Below, piece by piece: positions 9,430 through 20,499 of a DNA stretch of 64,000 nt; positions within the stretch are counted from its first letter, which is position 1; each line of letters starts with the position of its first letter. The stretch is from Closterium sp. NIES-65. Lineage: Eukaryota; Streptophyta; Zygnematophyceae; Desmidiales; Closteriaceae. The stretch spans positions 1 through 64,000 of the forward strand of contig CANXME010000050.1 in the NCBI GenBank assembly GCA_948144175.1. The letters run 5' to 3'. Under the pieces are notes generated by a model. That model was not told the origin of the DNA. It did no database searches and worked only from the letters and a program-made list of their open reading frames with translations. The position numbers and the translations under genes are program-made.

Positions 9430-11200
9430 TTGAGGATAGGCAGGAGAACTTTGGGTGTTTTGCAGCTGCTGTACCTCATCTCGTGTCCATGATGATTGCA
9501 CCAGAGGGAAACCCATTTGCACCAGACATTCCGACCCCACGCTCTTACGGAGAGGCGATTTCGGGTCCCTGCTCCTCTCAATGGTAGACAGCCATAGACG
9601 CAGAGATGGCATCCCGGAAGTCCACAGGCGCCTACGTCGACGCATTACCCCCTCCTGGGGTGAACATAGTTAATGGCATGTGGATTTTCAGGGTCAAGCG
9701 GTCGCCTGGTTCTCCGCCTGCCTTCGAGGCTCATTACGTTGCACGAGGCTTTAGTCAGCGACAGGGAATTGTCTTCTTTCAGACCTTCTCTTCTACCCGA
9801 AGATGACTACTCTTCGGGTACTGCTGCACGTCGCTGCTCAGCGTGACTATGAGCTTCACTCTCTTGACTACAACACATATTTCTTACAGGGAAGTCTGCA
9901 CGAGGAGATCTGGCTGCGTCGCCCAAGTGGCTTCACTGGGTTGTTTCCTGCAAGTACCTAGTGGAGCCTCCGGCGGCCAGTCTACGGTCTCCGCCAAGAA
10001 CCTCGCAGGTGGCACGACACACTAAGGACGACACTTGCGGCTCTTGGGTTTGCTCCTTTGACTGCTGACCCGTCGCTGTTTCTACGCATCGACACTTCGC
10101 TGCCGCCGTTCTACATCCTCGTGTAGGAGCTGCTGACACTTAGGGATTGGCCCTAGTGAAGTCGGAGCTGCAGAAGAGACACACGTGCACAAACCTGGGT
10201 GAGGTGCATAGATATCTTGGCTTACAGATCACCCGAGACAGAGCACGGCACACCATTACCCTGACTCAGTCACACATGGTGCAGCATGTCTTCAGCGCTT
10301 CGACTTCCAGTACTCCTCGCCACACTCCACTCCTCTGCCTACCGGTCACTCACTCTTAGCTCCACCTTTGGACAAGTCCGTAAAGTCGAGTGGCCCATAT
10401 CGAGAGCTTGTGGGTTGCTTCATGTACCTGATGACCTGCATTCGACCTGACCTTGCCTACCCTCTTAGCATCCTGGCTCACTACGTTGCGCCCGGGAGAC
10501 ACCGACCAAAGCACTGGAAGGCCGCTAAGAGGGTGTTGCGCTACTTGTGCAGTACGTCAAGCATGGGGCTCGTGCTTGGAGGACAGGGTCCTGTTGTCCT
10601 TGTGAAGATAAGAACGAGAAAAGAAGAAGAGGTGTTCACTAGCAAGCAGTTGAGTACATATAGGAAACCCTAAGTTGGGCTGTACTCAGTGTTCAGTACC
10701 CCACTGCAGGCTAGACAAACATAACATTCTGACAGTCCTCAATGGACACGCATATGCTTCTTGGGTTGACGACTTGGCTACGCAGCGGTCGTCATAGGGT
10801 TACACCTTCAGCCTTGGCTCCGGCTCTGTTTCGTGGCGGTCTACCCGCTCGTCTTCTGTTCTCAGTTCCAGTTGTGAGGCTGAGATCTACGTAGAGGCCA
10901 TGGCTGCACAGGAGTTACGCTGGCTCACCTACCTGTTGACCGAGTTGGGAGAGCCGCGTCGTTCTCCTCTAGTTCTGTACGTCGATAACAAGGCCATAAT
11001 TGCCTAATGTTAGGAGCACATCGCTCTGCATTAGTTTCTTGCTTGAGAGTTGCAGCAGCGTGGTCAGCTTTGTCTTGCTTATGTGGCCTCTCGGGCCAAC
11101 ACTGCTGATATCTTCACCAAGGCACTTCAGCCTTGTGATCATCAACGTTTCTGTACTATTTTTGGCCTTGTGCCTAGTTGGCCTCACTTGCTCACTTCTT
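9430..11200 (+). pseudogene. Reverse transcriptase-RNase H, broken (El-3)
   Basis: Seen: MWIFRVKRSPGSPPAFEAHYVARGFSQRQG (about 9680-9770), frameshifts after FQTFSS, the FYILV block, then a deletion at about 10125 that removes the catalytic YVDD and runs straight into TADT-like sequence. The thumb, the GPYRELVGCFMYLMTCIRPDLAYPLSILA block and RNase H follow. RNase H is split by solo LTR El-4 and ends with VDNKA- and FTKALQP-like remnants near 11130. Dead by several independent lesions. Confidence 0.8.
10601..10734 (-). mobile_element. El-4: solo LTR inserted in El-3 RNase H
   Basis: A 134-bp TG...CA LTR of the El-1/El-9 family, flanked by perfect 5-bp TSDs (gtcct at 10596-10600 and 10735-10739). 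Removing the LTR and one TSD restores GTTGTCCTCA, which matches the uninterrupted site in other copia copies. No PBS, PPT or internal sequence, so it is the product of LTR-LTR recombination of a former full element. Confidence 0.9.
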
Positions 11201-11436
11201 GACTTTGCTTGTACTGTGATCTATATGCTTATACATGCATGCTTACACTTGCTAGGTTTTGATCACTGTACTACTTGTTCTCATTATTTAACTCTGCATG
11301 TGAACTGGCCTTGTGGCCGTTTGATTGTGCTTAGAGTGTATGGTGACTTCGTGATCCACCCTGAGCTTGCTGTGCTTTGTTGCTTCTCTTGACGGGTCTT
11401 GTGACCATTTCTTTCTCTGGCTATCTTCCATTTCGC

Positions 11437-11510
11437 CTATGGGGGTGTGTCAAAACATATATGATGTAGGCTATATGGGTGATAGCACTAGGGGGTACAG
11501 AATTTCTTTC
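11437..11510 (+). repeat. Polypurine tract and 3' LTR remnant of El-3
   Basis: cgcctatgggggtg directly precedes TGTCAAAACATATATG (11448), matching the PPT/LTR boundary of intact copies. The LTR is recognisable for about 60 bases (to gggggtacagaattt) and then diverges. A TG...CA reading to 11572 is possible, followed by a weak PBS-like tgggatacagagctgg. Positions 11511-11635 hold nothing else I recognise. Confidence 0.55.
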
Positions 11511-11635
11511 GATGTTGTTGTTGTACCCCTCCCTTGACCTAATCCCCTCATTCCCCTTAGCTAATCTCGACAGTTCTTGGGATACAGAGCTGGTCCGAGT
11601 ATTGTGGAGCCATTCGTGTTCTCCAAATCCTATAC

Positions 11636-11770
11636 TGTTAGAATCACTGAACAGGAATGAATGAACTAAGAGTGAAGACAGTACAAATACCTAACCCTAG
11701 AATTGTGTACCCCCTACAGGCTAACCCACTGTAGCCTAAACAAGCACAACAACATATATAATGTTTGACA
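11636..11770 (-). repeat. 3' LTR of El-5 (135 bp)
   Basis: TG...CA. One difference from the partner LTR at 19108 (gaagac versus gaaaac). Immediately followed on the right by the PPT (cacccccata). Confidence 0.92.
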
Positions 11771-12004
11771 CACCCCCATAGGCGAAGTGGGGGAGAAATA
11801 GGGGTCACAAGACCAGTCAAGACAAAGCAAGACAAAACAAGCTAAGGGTGGATCTCAAGGATACCACACAAATTCCGAGCACAAGCAAGTGGCCACAAGA
11901 CTAGTTCACATGCAGGTTTATAATAGAGGCAAAAGGTACAATGATCACAACCTAGCAAGAGTAAACATGCAGGTATATATATAGAGATCACAGTACAAAC
12001 AGAC

Positions 12005-14140
12005 TCAAGAAGTCAGCAAGTGAGGTCCAGTAGGCACAAGGCCTAGAAGAGTGCAAAAGCGCTGATGGTCACAAGGCTGAAGCACCTTGGTGAACACATC
12101 AGCAGTGTTGGCCTCAGAGGCCACGTAAAGCAAGCGAAGCTGACCACGCTGCTGCAGCTCTCGAGCAAGGAAGTAACGCAGAGCAATGTGCTTCGTTCTG
12201 TGCTCCAGTCTGTGCTCCTCACACAAGGCAATGGCTGCCTTGTTGTCGACGTACAGCACTCAAGGAGAACGAGGCTGCTCTACGAGGTCGGTCAGCAAGT
12301 AGGTGAGCCAGCGTAGCTCCTGGGCCGCCATGGCTGTGGCGTAGATCTCAGCCTCACAACTGGAGCTGAGAACAGAAGAAGAGCGAGTAGAACGCCAAGA
12401 AACTGAACCAGAGCCAAGACTGAAGGAGTAGCCCTGAGACGACCGCTGAGTAGCGTGGTCGTCTGCCCAAGAAGCGTCTGAGTGCCCAGTGAGAACAACT
12501 GGGACTCGCCCTCCAAGCACTAGCCCCATGCCCGACGTACTGCACAAGTAGCGCAACACCCTCTTAGCTGCATCCATGTGCTCCTTCCGGTGACGGCCGG
12601 GAGCGACATAGCGTGCAAGAATGCTGAGAGGGTATGCAAGGTCAGGTCGAGTGCAGGTCATCAGGTACATGAGGCAACCCACAAGCTCTGGATACGGGCC
12701 ACTCGACTCTACGGACTCATCCGAAGGCAGAGCTGAGAGCGAGTGACCGGTAGGCAGAGGAGTGGGCTGAGGCAAGGAGTACGTGAAGCGGAAGCGCTGA
12801 AGGACCTGCTGCACCATGTGTGACTGAGTCAAGGTGATGGTGCGGCGTGCTCTGTCCCGGGTGATCCGCAAGCCAAGATAGCTTGTCAGTTCACCCAGGT
12901 CTGTGCACGTGTGTCTCTTCTGCAGCTCCGACTTCACGTGGGCGAGTGCCGCAGTGTCAGCAGTAGCAAAGACCAAGTCGTCGACATACACAAGGACGTA
13001 GAACGGCGGCAGTGAGGTGTCAGTGCATAGAAACAGCGACAGGTCAGCAGTAGAAGGCGCGAACCCAAGAGCCGCAAGTGTAGTCCTCAGTGTGTCGTGC
13101 CACTCACGAGGCGCCTGGCGGAGACCGTAGACTGGCCGTCGAAGGCTCAACTGGGTACCAGGAGGGAACGACCCAGTGAAGCCAGGTGGACGGAGCAGCC
13201 AGATCTCCTTGTGCAGGCTGCCCTGTAGGAAAGCGGTGCTGAAGTCAAGCGAGTGGAGCTCGTAGTCACGCTGAGCGGCGACGTGCAGCAGAACCCGAAG
13301 AGTGGTCATCTTTGGGGTCGGGGAGAAGGTCTGGAAGAAGTCAACTCCCTCTCGCTGACTGAAGCCTCGTGCAACGTAACGCGCCTTGAAGACAGGCGGA
13401 GAGCCCGGCGGCAGCTTCACCCTTAAAATCCACATGCCACTAACGATGTTCGCCCTAGGTGGGGGAACCTCGTCGACGTAGGTGCCTGTGGACTTCCAGG
13501 AAGCCATCTCTGTGTCCATGGCCGACTGCCACTGAGAGGAGTAGGGACCGGCCATCGCCTCTGCGTAAGAGCGTGGGGTCGGGATGTTTGGTGCATCCGG
13601 GTCTCCCTCAGGGGCAACAAGCATGGACACGAGATGGGGCAAAGCGGCAGCAAAACACTCAAACTCCTCCTGCCTGTCCTCAAGGACGTCAGTGCCAAGA
13701 GCACACTCACCCCCGACGGACGGAGGACAGACAGACTCAGACTCAGCAACCAGGCTAGCAGCGTAGTCTAGACGACAGGTGGCAGCAAAGTCGACAAGCT
13801 CAGCAACTAAGGCAGACGCAACAGCAGACTCAAAGGAAGGGTCAGTGACAACAGTAGCTAGGAGACGCGTGATAGTAGGACTGGCAGCACGAAGAGAGTC
13901 TGACCCAGGGTCAGCAAGAGCAGGAAGAGAGGAAGCAGGAGGAGACGGCAGTGGGACACGCTGTGGAGCAGTGGACGGACGAAGCGCCATCCAGTGAGTG
14001 CCTGGGACAGCAGGAAGAAGCTGACGCTGGACACGACTACCAGTGAGAGTAGTACAGACAGGCGACGCAGGATGAGACTCACTAGACGCAGGACGAGACT
14101 CAGGCTTACGACGCTCAGTAAGACCTCCAGTCGGACCAGT
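12005..14140 (-). pseudogene. Reverse transcriptase-RNase H (El-5)
   Basis: One frame from the TAA near 14141 down to 12005, with a single TGA at about 12260 just before YVDNKA. The main open piece (ATG 13990 to 12260, 576 aa) has SQWQSAMDTEMASWKSTGTYVDEVPPP, the MWILRVK strand, ARYVARGFSQREGVDFFQTFSPTPKMTTLR and YGLRQAPREWHDTL. The intact catalytic YVDD is at residues 335-338. RNase H follows: DASWADD, SCEAEIYA, then after the stop LYVDNKAAIALCEEH, HIALRYF and ANTADVFTK. Copies RNA to DNA and removes template RNA. Only the one stop breaks this part. Confidence 0.88.
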
Positions 14141-15397
14141 TTAAGGAGCAGGACCAGGGAGAGAGGAGGCAGACGGTAACTGCAACCGCAGCTGGACAGA
14201 CGGAGGACACGCTAAGGAGGGAGGAGGACAAGGAGGAGGGAGCTGACCAAGAACCTGCTGAAGGAGTGGAACGAAGTACGGCCGTGACCGTGCAGCGACA
14301 CCAGAACCAGCAGAGACACCCGCACCAGGGTCCGCAGCAACAGCAGCAGCTCCAACACCTGGGTCCTCAGCACCAGTAGTAGCCCCAACGCTCGGGTCCG
14401 CAGCACCAGCAGCAGCTCCAACGCCCGGGTCCGCAGCACCACCAGCAGCTCCAACATCCGGGTCCGCAGCACCAGCAGCAGCTCTAACACCCGGGTCCGC
14501 AACACCAGCAGCAGCTCCAACACCCGGGTCCGCAACACCAGTAGCAGCTCCAACGCCCGGGTCCGCAGCACCAGCAGCAGCTCCAACACCCGGGTCCGCA
14601 ACACCAGCAGCAGCTCCAACACCTGGGTCCTCAGCACCAGCAGCAGCTCCAACGCCCGGGTCCGCAGCACCAGCAGCAGCTCCAACGCCCGGGTCCGCAG
14701 CACCAGGAGCAGCTCCAACAACAGCGGGGTCCGCAATACGAGGCGCACCACTCCGAAGAGTGCAGCGCCGCTCGTACCACTCACGGATCCGCTCACGGGA
14801 GGGGAGCTCTCGACTAGGTGGAGAAGCACCAGCACCAGTCCCAGCAGCACGCCCGGCTCTAGCGGCACCTCTCCTGAGGCTGCAGTACTGTAAGTACCAC
14901 TCACGCAGCTGCTTCAAGGAGAGGGGTCCTCCAGGTGTAGGATTCCCAGGCTCACTACCTCCAGACGCAGAACCCCCAGACTCCGGACTCTGCAGCGCAG
15001 CACTCCGAAGCTCAGCACTCCCAGGCTCAGCACCCCCAGGCGCAGTACCCTCAAGCTTAGCACCCCTAGGCTCCGCACCCCCAGGCTCCGCACCCCCAGG
15101 CTCCACACCCCCAGACTCCGCACCCCTAGGCTCACCACCCCCAGGCTCCGCACCCCCAGGCTCAGCACCCCCAGGCTCAGCACCCCCAGCAGGACGAGAG
15201 TCGACAGCTACCTCAACAGGCTCAACCGGGTCTACCTGAGACACACTTGAGGGAGCGGCACCCTGAGGGGGGAGGGGGTCTGCAACGGCAGCACCTGGCG
15301 CGAGGAAGAGAGGCGGGGGGGGGAGCGGGGCAGTGCGGTAGGGGAAGAGGCGGTAGTAGGGGACGGACTCGTCAAAAGTGACGTCCTGAGAGGGCAA
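14141..15397 (-). pseudogene. Long repeat linker between integrase and RT (El-5)
   Basis: A 418-residue open piece in the same frame as the integrase (stop TGA at about 15398, from an Arg codon) and the RT (stop TAA at about 14141, from a Tyr codon). Order: PSQDVTFDESVPYYRLFPYRTAP, GAEPGG-type repeats, SLKQLREWYLQYCSLRRGAARAG, RERIREWYERRCTLRSGAP, then about a dozen 11-residue repeats (GVGAAAGAADP) at 14320-14720, then RPYFVPLLQQVLGQ. Two LREW-type motifs frame the region. Function not known. Confidence 0.75.
14322..14720 (-). repeat. 33-bp coding minisatellite in the El-5 linker
   Basis: About twelve copies of a 33-bp unit that keep the reading frame and encode (GVGAAAGAADP)n with small changes. 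Found at this size only in El-5; other copies have shorter Gly/Ala runs here. Confidence 0.8.
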
Positions 15398-15400
15398 GAC

Positions 15401-16876
15401 TCAACGCGAGGTGGCGTGGTAAAACTGCCAACTAGACGCGTCCGGGACAAAGCCGAGAAAGACGCAGGGAACAGCACGGGAGGAGAGCTTGTCCGCAGAC
15501 GTATCGCGGACAAAAGCTCGAGATCCCCAGACCCGGAAACGCGACGCATAGCCAACCTCCCCCGTCCACAGCAGTGTGGGCGAGGTCTCCGGCAAGGAGA
15601 CACGGGGCCAGAGGTTGATCTGATGCGCAGCGTACCGGACTGCAAACGGCCACAGAAAGTGGGGGGCAGCCGCATGGATCAAGGAAGTACGGGCGACCTC
15701 CATGATCAGGCCAATGCGGCGCTCCGCAACCCCATTCTGCTGTGGAGAGGCCGGAAGCGTGAACGACTGCTCAATGCCGTGCTCAGCACAGTAGGCTGCC
15801 AAGAGGTCGGAGGAGAACTCACCACCTCTGTCAGAGTGCAAGCGCATGACAGGAAAGTCCGACTGAAAACGCTCGCTGAGCTGGAGACGGGCTCTGCGGA
15901 TCCAAGGGATCAAGACATCAGGGACCTCACCCTTGGTGCGCAAGGGGAAGACCGAGGTGTAGCGCGAGTAGTCGTCAACAACTATCAGGAAGTACCGCTC
16001 CTGACCCTGACCACGGACGCGGGCTGGGCCCCACACGTCCATGTGGAGCGTCTGCAAGGGAGCAGTCGTCGGGGGAAACGAGGAGGAGTGAGGAGCGGCG
16101 CGCTGCCGTCCCTCGACATAGGGGAGACAGGTAGGAGCAGGTGAGGGTGGGAGGGGAGGAAGGACCCTGGGCAGACCAGAGACAAGGTACCGGGAGTGCA
16201 TGGCACGAAGCCGCTGCATAGACGGGTGACCAAGGCGGTGGTGCCGGAGGACAGTCTCGTGTGCCAGAGAGCGACACGAGCAGGGGGCCGACAGCTGACC
16301 TGACGCGGACGCAGACGCAGCAACCTGAGGGGACTCAGTAGTCAGTGTGTACAGGTCCGACCCCGGCTGCCGAGTGAAGGTAGCCAAGTGACGGCCCGTA
16401 CGAGCACACGTGCAGTGTTTCACGCGCTCGTAGGCAGGGGTGAACTGGTGAACACCCCCATCCTGGAGCGCATATCCTGCCACCAAGTTCGTAGAGAACG
16501 AGGGGAGGTGGAGACCTGACAGTGTGCCCGACGGGACTGCATGACAGGGAAGGACAGTGGAAGAGGTCGCAATGACCGGACCCCCAGAGGGGTCAGCAAG
16601 GGAGACAGCAACTGGCCGAGCAAGCGGCTCAAGGGCAGTGCGGTCACGAAAGAAGCAGCGAGAAGCACCTGAGTCCAGTGTGAAGGTGTGCAGTGCTGCA
16701 GTCGACTCAGTGCCAAGGGGGGCAGACACACAAGCACCTAGAGCAGCTGCCTCACCAGCACCTGGAGTAGCCGACACGCGAGTACGTGGAGCGGCAGACG
16801 CACTAGCCCTAATGCCCGGGTCTGGCGGCACACACAAGTACTCAGCACCCTCTCCACTAGTAGACATCACATACAT
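15401..16876 (-). pseudogene. Protease-integrase (El-5)
   Basis: 491 residues. The N-terminal piece (EYLCVPPDPG, Ala-rich) is the gag tail. Protease motif LDSGAS is at residues 67-72. Integrase: zinc motif HHRLGHPS with CLPYVEG (second Cys of the usual CxxC changed to Tyr), core D in LHMDVWGPARV, D in LHSDRGGEFSS, E in SPQQNGVAERRIG, and the downstream WPFAVRYAAHQINLWPR and WTGEVGYASRFRVWGSRAFV blocks. Order PR-IN before RT is diagnostic of Ty1/copia. It ends at a TGA and continues in frame into the linker. Confidence 0.86.
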
Positions 16877-16899
16877 AGCAGATAGAATAGCATCAAAGT

Positions 16900-18171
16900 C
16901 TAGAGCATAGATATCAATCCCCTTCTTCAGGAGATCAATCCAGCGGGACAGCTCAGTGGCCTGAGGGAACTGAACACGCCAAGCGTCGTCGAGACGAGCG
17001 AAGTAGCGCTGTGTGGCGTACGGTCGTCCACACTGGTGACCAGTGCGGTCACTAGTGCGAATGACATACGTGCAGCTAAGACCACCCCCACCCCCGTGCA
17101 GAGAGTACCACTCACGGACCTCCTGGGGCGAAGGAGTGTGCTGCTGGCCCTGGCCACCGCCGGTGCCTCCACGACCACCACCACCGCCGCCACCTCCTCG
17201 GCCACCCCAACCCCTGCCGCCGCCTCGTCCACCGCCACCCCAACCACCGCCTCCGCCCCTGCCACCTCCCCCGCCGCTGCCGCCACCACCCCCACCGCTG
17301 CCACTAGCCCCTCCAGTCGCGCCACCACCCCCACCGCCCCCACCGCCCCACCGCCGCCTTCCCCGCCGTCACCACCACCACCCTTGCCCCCTTTGCCCTT
17401 GCCGCTGCGGCGCCCGCTCGAAGCAGACGCAGTGCCGACCTTCTCAGCACCAAGAAGGTCGACAGCAGCAGCAGAGGCGACAGAGGGAAGAAGGGGAGAA
17501 GGAGAACACCCCTCAAAGAACGGGGTACGGGGGTCGCCACGAGAGGCACCTACAGCGACTATGCTAGTCTCAGCTGCAAGCAGTTCCTTCTCGAGGAGGG
17601 CAATGGTGAGCTCAGTGGGGCAGCGAGCTAGGAAGTGGTCCCTAACAGCACGAAGTGTGTAAGGGAGGCGAGTGACTAGGTGGTAGAGAGTGAGCCAGAG
17701 CGGGGGGGGGTTGGTGGCAAGAAACTCGTCGGGCATGGCGGCACGAAAGCGGGCCTCACTAGTACGGAGGTGCGTGATGAGGTCAGCGACTGTGTGGAAC
17801 GAGGCCAGGCCGGGAAACAAGTAGGGGAGTAAGAGACGGCCTAGCGCAGCAGAGGCAGGTGAGGAGTAGCGGGCAACGACAGCGGTGTACAGTGCCTGTG
17901 CAGTCTTGTGCTGGCCAAAGTGCTCGCGCTCGTCTAACGACAGGGAGTTGCGAATAGCGAAGCGGGCGTGGGCGTCACGAGTCTGCCACTGTGAGCGGGC
18001 AGTGCTGTCAGCAGTAGCAGTAGGAGCAGTAGCATGGCCTAGGGCGTGATCGTACAGTGAGATGTTCTCCTTGGCAGTGAGCTGTAGGAAGAGGTGTAGG
18101 TCATCTAGCCAGGTATCGAACTTCACTGGGCGGCCCTCAGCATCGAAAGCTAGCATAGGAGGGCTAGCCAT
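16900..18171 (-). pseudogene. gag (El-5)
   Basis: ATG at 18171 (MASPPMLAFDAEGRPVKFDTWLDDLHLFL). The N-terminal capsid-like region includes HFGQHKTAQALYTAVVARYSSPA and LPYLFPGLASFHTVADLITHL; the poly-Pro point (ATNPPPL) is in frame. Next come TELTIALLEKELLAAETSIVAVGASRGDP, a Gly/Val-rich low-complexity tract and an LREW-type Cys-His array. The frame shifts inside the low-complexity tract, so the Cys-His array is read in a different frame from the start. Gag coats the element RNA. Confidence 0.82.
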
Positions 18172-18224
18172 AGCAGCAGTAGTAGCAGTAATAGCACCCT
18201 AAAGACAGTAGGCAGCGAGTAAGG

Positions 18225-19060
18225 TAGGGCGGCTCGGTCCAGGACGGGCGGCGCGGCTCGGTTCAGGTAGGGCGGCTCGGCTCGGTTCAGGTGGTGCGGC
18301 TCGGTTCGGGCTGGGCGGCTCGGCTCGGGCGGCTCGGTTCGGGTCCGGCGGCTCGGTTCGGGATGGGCTGCTCGTTCTGGCGGGGCCGTGGGTGTCGCGA
18401 CGGGGTGCTAAGGGGCGGGCGCACGGGTCGACGGGGCCAGCTGGGGGCCGCTAAGGGGCGGCGCTTGGGGTCGACGGGGCCAGTGGGGCCGCTAAGGGGC
18501 GGGCGTACGGGGTCGACGGGGCCAGCGGGGCCGCTAAGGGGCAGGCGCACGAGGTCGACGGGGCCAGCGGGGCCGCTAAGGGGCAGGCGCACGGGTCGAC
18601 GGGGCCAGCGGGGCCGCTAAGGGGCGGGCGCACGGGGTCGACGGGGCCAGCGGGGCCGCTAAGGGGCGGGCGCACGGGTCGACGGGGCCAGCTGGGGCCG
18701 CTAAGGGGCGGGCGCACGGGGTCGACGGGGCCAGCGGGGCCGCTAAGGGGCGGGCGCACGGGTCGACGGGGCCAGCTGGGGCCGCTAAGGGGCGGGCGCA
18801 CGGGGTCGACGGGGCCAGCGGGGCCGCTAAGGGGCGATCGCACGGGTCGACAGGGCCAGCGGGGCCATTAAGGGGGCGGGCGCACGTGGTCGACGGGGCC
18901 AGCGGGGCTGCTAAGGGGCGGGCGCACGGGTCGACGGGGCCAGCGGGGCCGCTAAGGGGGCGGGCGCACGGGTGTACGGGGCCAGCGGGGCCGCTAAGGG
19001 GCGGGCGAGGCCGAGGCGCCCTAGGGTGCAAGCAGGTAGGTAGGTAGGTAGGTAGGTAGT
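18225..19060 (-). repeat. GC-rich minisatellite leader of El-5
   Basis: About fifteen copies of a roughly 41-base unit (gggtcgacggggccagcggggccgct...) followed by a (gtag)n run at 19032-19059. It lies between PBS and gag start. Pro/Ala/Arg-rich open frames on both strands come from the repeat. Confidence 0.85.
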
Positions 19061-19107
19061 GGTGGGCCCTTAAAAATTCGGTCCTAGGAAGGACCTGCTC
19101 TATACCA
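19059..19107 (-). other. PBS and initiator-tRNA-Met-like 3' half (El-5)
   Basis: On the plus strand gtggtgggccc, ggtcctagga, acctg and ctctatacca are collinear with the anticodon-stem-to-CCA half of plant tRNA-iMet. The minus-strand PBS tggtatagagca directly follows the LTR. Confidence 0.65.
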
Positions 19108-19242
19108 TGTTAGAATCACTGAACAGGAATGAATGAACTAAGAGTGAAAACAGTACAAATACCTAACCCTAGAATTGTGTACCCCCTACAGGCTAACCCA
19201 CTGTAGCCTAAACAAGCACAACAACATATATAATGTTTGACA
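19108..19242 (-). repeat. 5' LTR of El-5 (135 bp)
   Basis: TG...CA, near-identical partner of 11636-11770; the PBS abuts it on the left. Confidence 0.92.
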
Positions 19243-19935
19243 TATAGCATGTACTCCAGACGTGCCTTTGTCTCACACTCCTACTCTTGCACGAGTAGTA
19301 ATGACATTGACTGGATTGACATATGATCGTCCGCTCGTGTAGATGGAACGCGTGAACCGATGGAGCATCGTCACGGTCGACTCCATCGAGTATTACTTCT
19401 CGGTGGGGCAGGTCAGCGAGCTTCTGTATAAATTTATCAAGGAGATCAGTTGATGCCAGACGAGTCCTCATGGTCAATGGATCGGACTTCAACAATCCAA
19501 TGTCGCAACAATCTTTATGTCAACCTGCACTTGCACCCGACATGCAAAACAATGCTAACACAATCACTTGCAACTTCTGGTACTTAGTGTTCAACTCGTA
19601 ATGGATGCCCATAAGGTCGGCGAGGAAGTAGGCGCGAAAGTGAAACTTGAACAACATGTTGGCACTGTACATCGTATATTCTTGTGTTGCAAGAGCATTG
19701 TTGCCAGTAGTACCTTAGCGAAGAAATTCGCCTCCTACCCTCGTGACAACCACCCCACAACATAAATGCCCTCTAACTCGAGGTTCGTCTTGCACACGAT
19801 CTCCTGCACATGTTGTTACCGTTTGTGGAGTTCTATGACAGAAACTGTGTCACGGTAGGGACTGCTTGGTTAATACTATTGAAGTCTATAAGCTTACTTG
19901 GCTGCAAGAGCCTCGCCACAAACATCATACATTCA
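19243..19935. other. Spacer, no gene recognised
   Basis: About 690 bases of lower-GC sequence between El-5 and El-6. A minus-strand frame near 19250-19480 (containing DLLDKFIQKLADLP) has no motif I recognise and partly overlaps the LTR. It may be host sequence. The last five bases (attca) are the left TSD of El-6. Confidence 0.5.
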
Positions 19936-20060
19936 TGTCAGATATATATGGCATAGTGTTTGTAGGCTCTAGTGGGGTAGACACTAAGGGGTACAAGTTT
20001 CTAGGGTTTCATATTTGTATCACACACTTTCCTAGTTCATCCATTCCTCATTACTTCACA
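19936..20060 (+). repeat. 5' LTR of El-6 (125 bp)
   Basis: TGTCAGATAT...TTCACA. Two differences from the 3' LTR at 39357. Followed directly by the PBS. Confidence 0.93.
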
Positions 20061-20108
20061 TGGTCTAGAGCAGGTTCCCTAGTAGGAACGTTTTCTAGGG
20101 CCCACCAC
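20061..20108 (+). other. PBS and tRNA-Met-like leader start (El-6)
   Basis: tggtctagagcaggttcc is a variant initiator-tRNA-Met PBS. It continues to gggcccaccac at the position expected for the anticodon-stem part of the tRNA complement. Confidence 0.65.
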
Positions 20109-20149
20109 TAAAACGAAAATTTTCTTTTACCTGCCCGGAGCGCGCTTCG

Positions 20150-20274
20150 TGTGAAGAAACGAGAATGAATGAACTAGCAAACAGGTGGGTACAAGTAGGA
20201 AAACCTAGAAATGTTGTACCCCATATTGTCAACCCCACTACAGCCTACACAGACTATAGCATATAAGTTTGACA
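20150..20274 (-). repeat. 3' LTR of El-7 (125 bp)
   Basis: TG...CA, five differences from the 5' LTR at 32743. The PPT (cacccccatagg) follows on the right. Confidence 0.93.
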
Positions 20275-20499
20275 CACCCCCATAGGCAAAGTGGGGGAGA
20301 ACAAGAGGTCACAAGACTAGTCAAGTTAAGCAAAGCAAGCTCAGGGTGGATCACAACGTCACCACACAGTCCGAGCACAAGTGCAAGGCCACAAGGCCAG
20401 TTCACATGCAGGATTATATATAGAGGTAAACAAGCAAGTGCAGGTATAGAAAGATCACAGTACAAGCAAGGTCAAGAAGTGAGCAACTGAGGCCAAGTA

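Larger units (their letters stand above)
5216..11510 (+). mobile_element. El-3: decayed Ty1/copia element lacking its 5' LTR and leader
   Basis: Plus-strand copia with gag, protease, integrase, linker, RT and RNase H in order, all with many frameshifts and stops. It begins abruptly after El-2 integrase, just upstream of the gag start (ATA at 5237). It ends with a polypurine tract at 11437-11447 and an LTR-like start at 11448. No 5' LTR, PBS or GC-rich leader is present. It is interrupted by solo LTR El-4. The most degraded copia in the window. Confidence 0.8.
11636..19242 (-). mobile_element. El-5: complete Ty1/copia element
   Basis: Bounded by 135-bp LTRs that differ at one position by eye. 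Flanks tatac (11631-11635) and tatag (19243-19247) match in 4 of 5 bases, an acceptable degenerate TSD. The PPT lies at 11771-11781 and the PBS at 19096-19107 (tggtatagagca on the minus strand). The coding part is nearly complete, broken by one gag frameshift and three single in-frame stops. It is the best template in the window for the family's polyprotein. Confidence 0.92.

Noticed and set aside
11448-11635. A further full LTR (11448-11572) with PBS, implying another 5' end
   Set aside because: Only the first 60 bases resemble an LTR, the PBS match is weak and no internal region follows before El-5.
17043-17567. Proline-rich protein on the plus strand
   Set aside because: Antisense shadow of the Gly-rich gag tract of El-5; similar shadows occur at 30838-31320 and 49095-49670.
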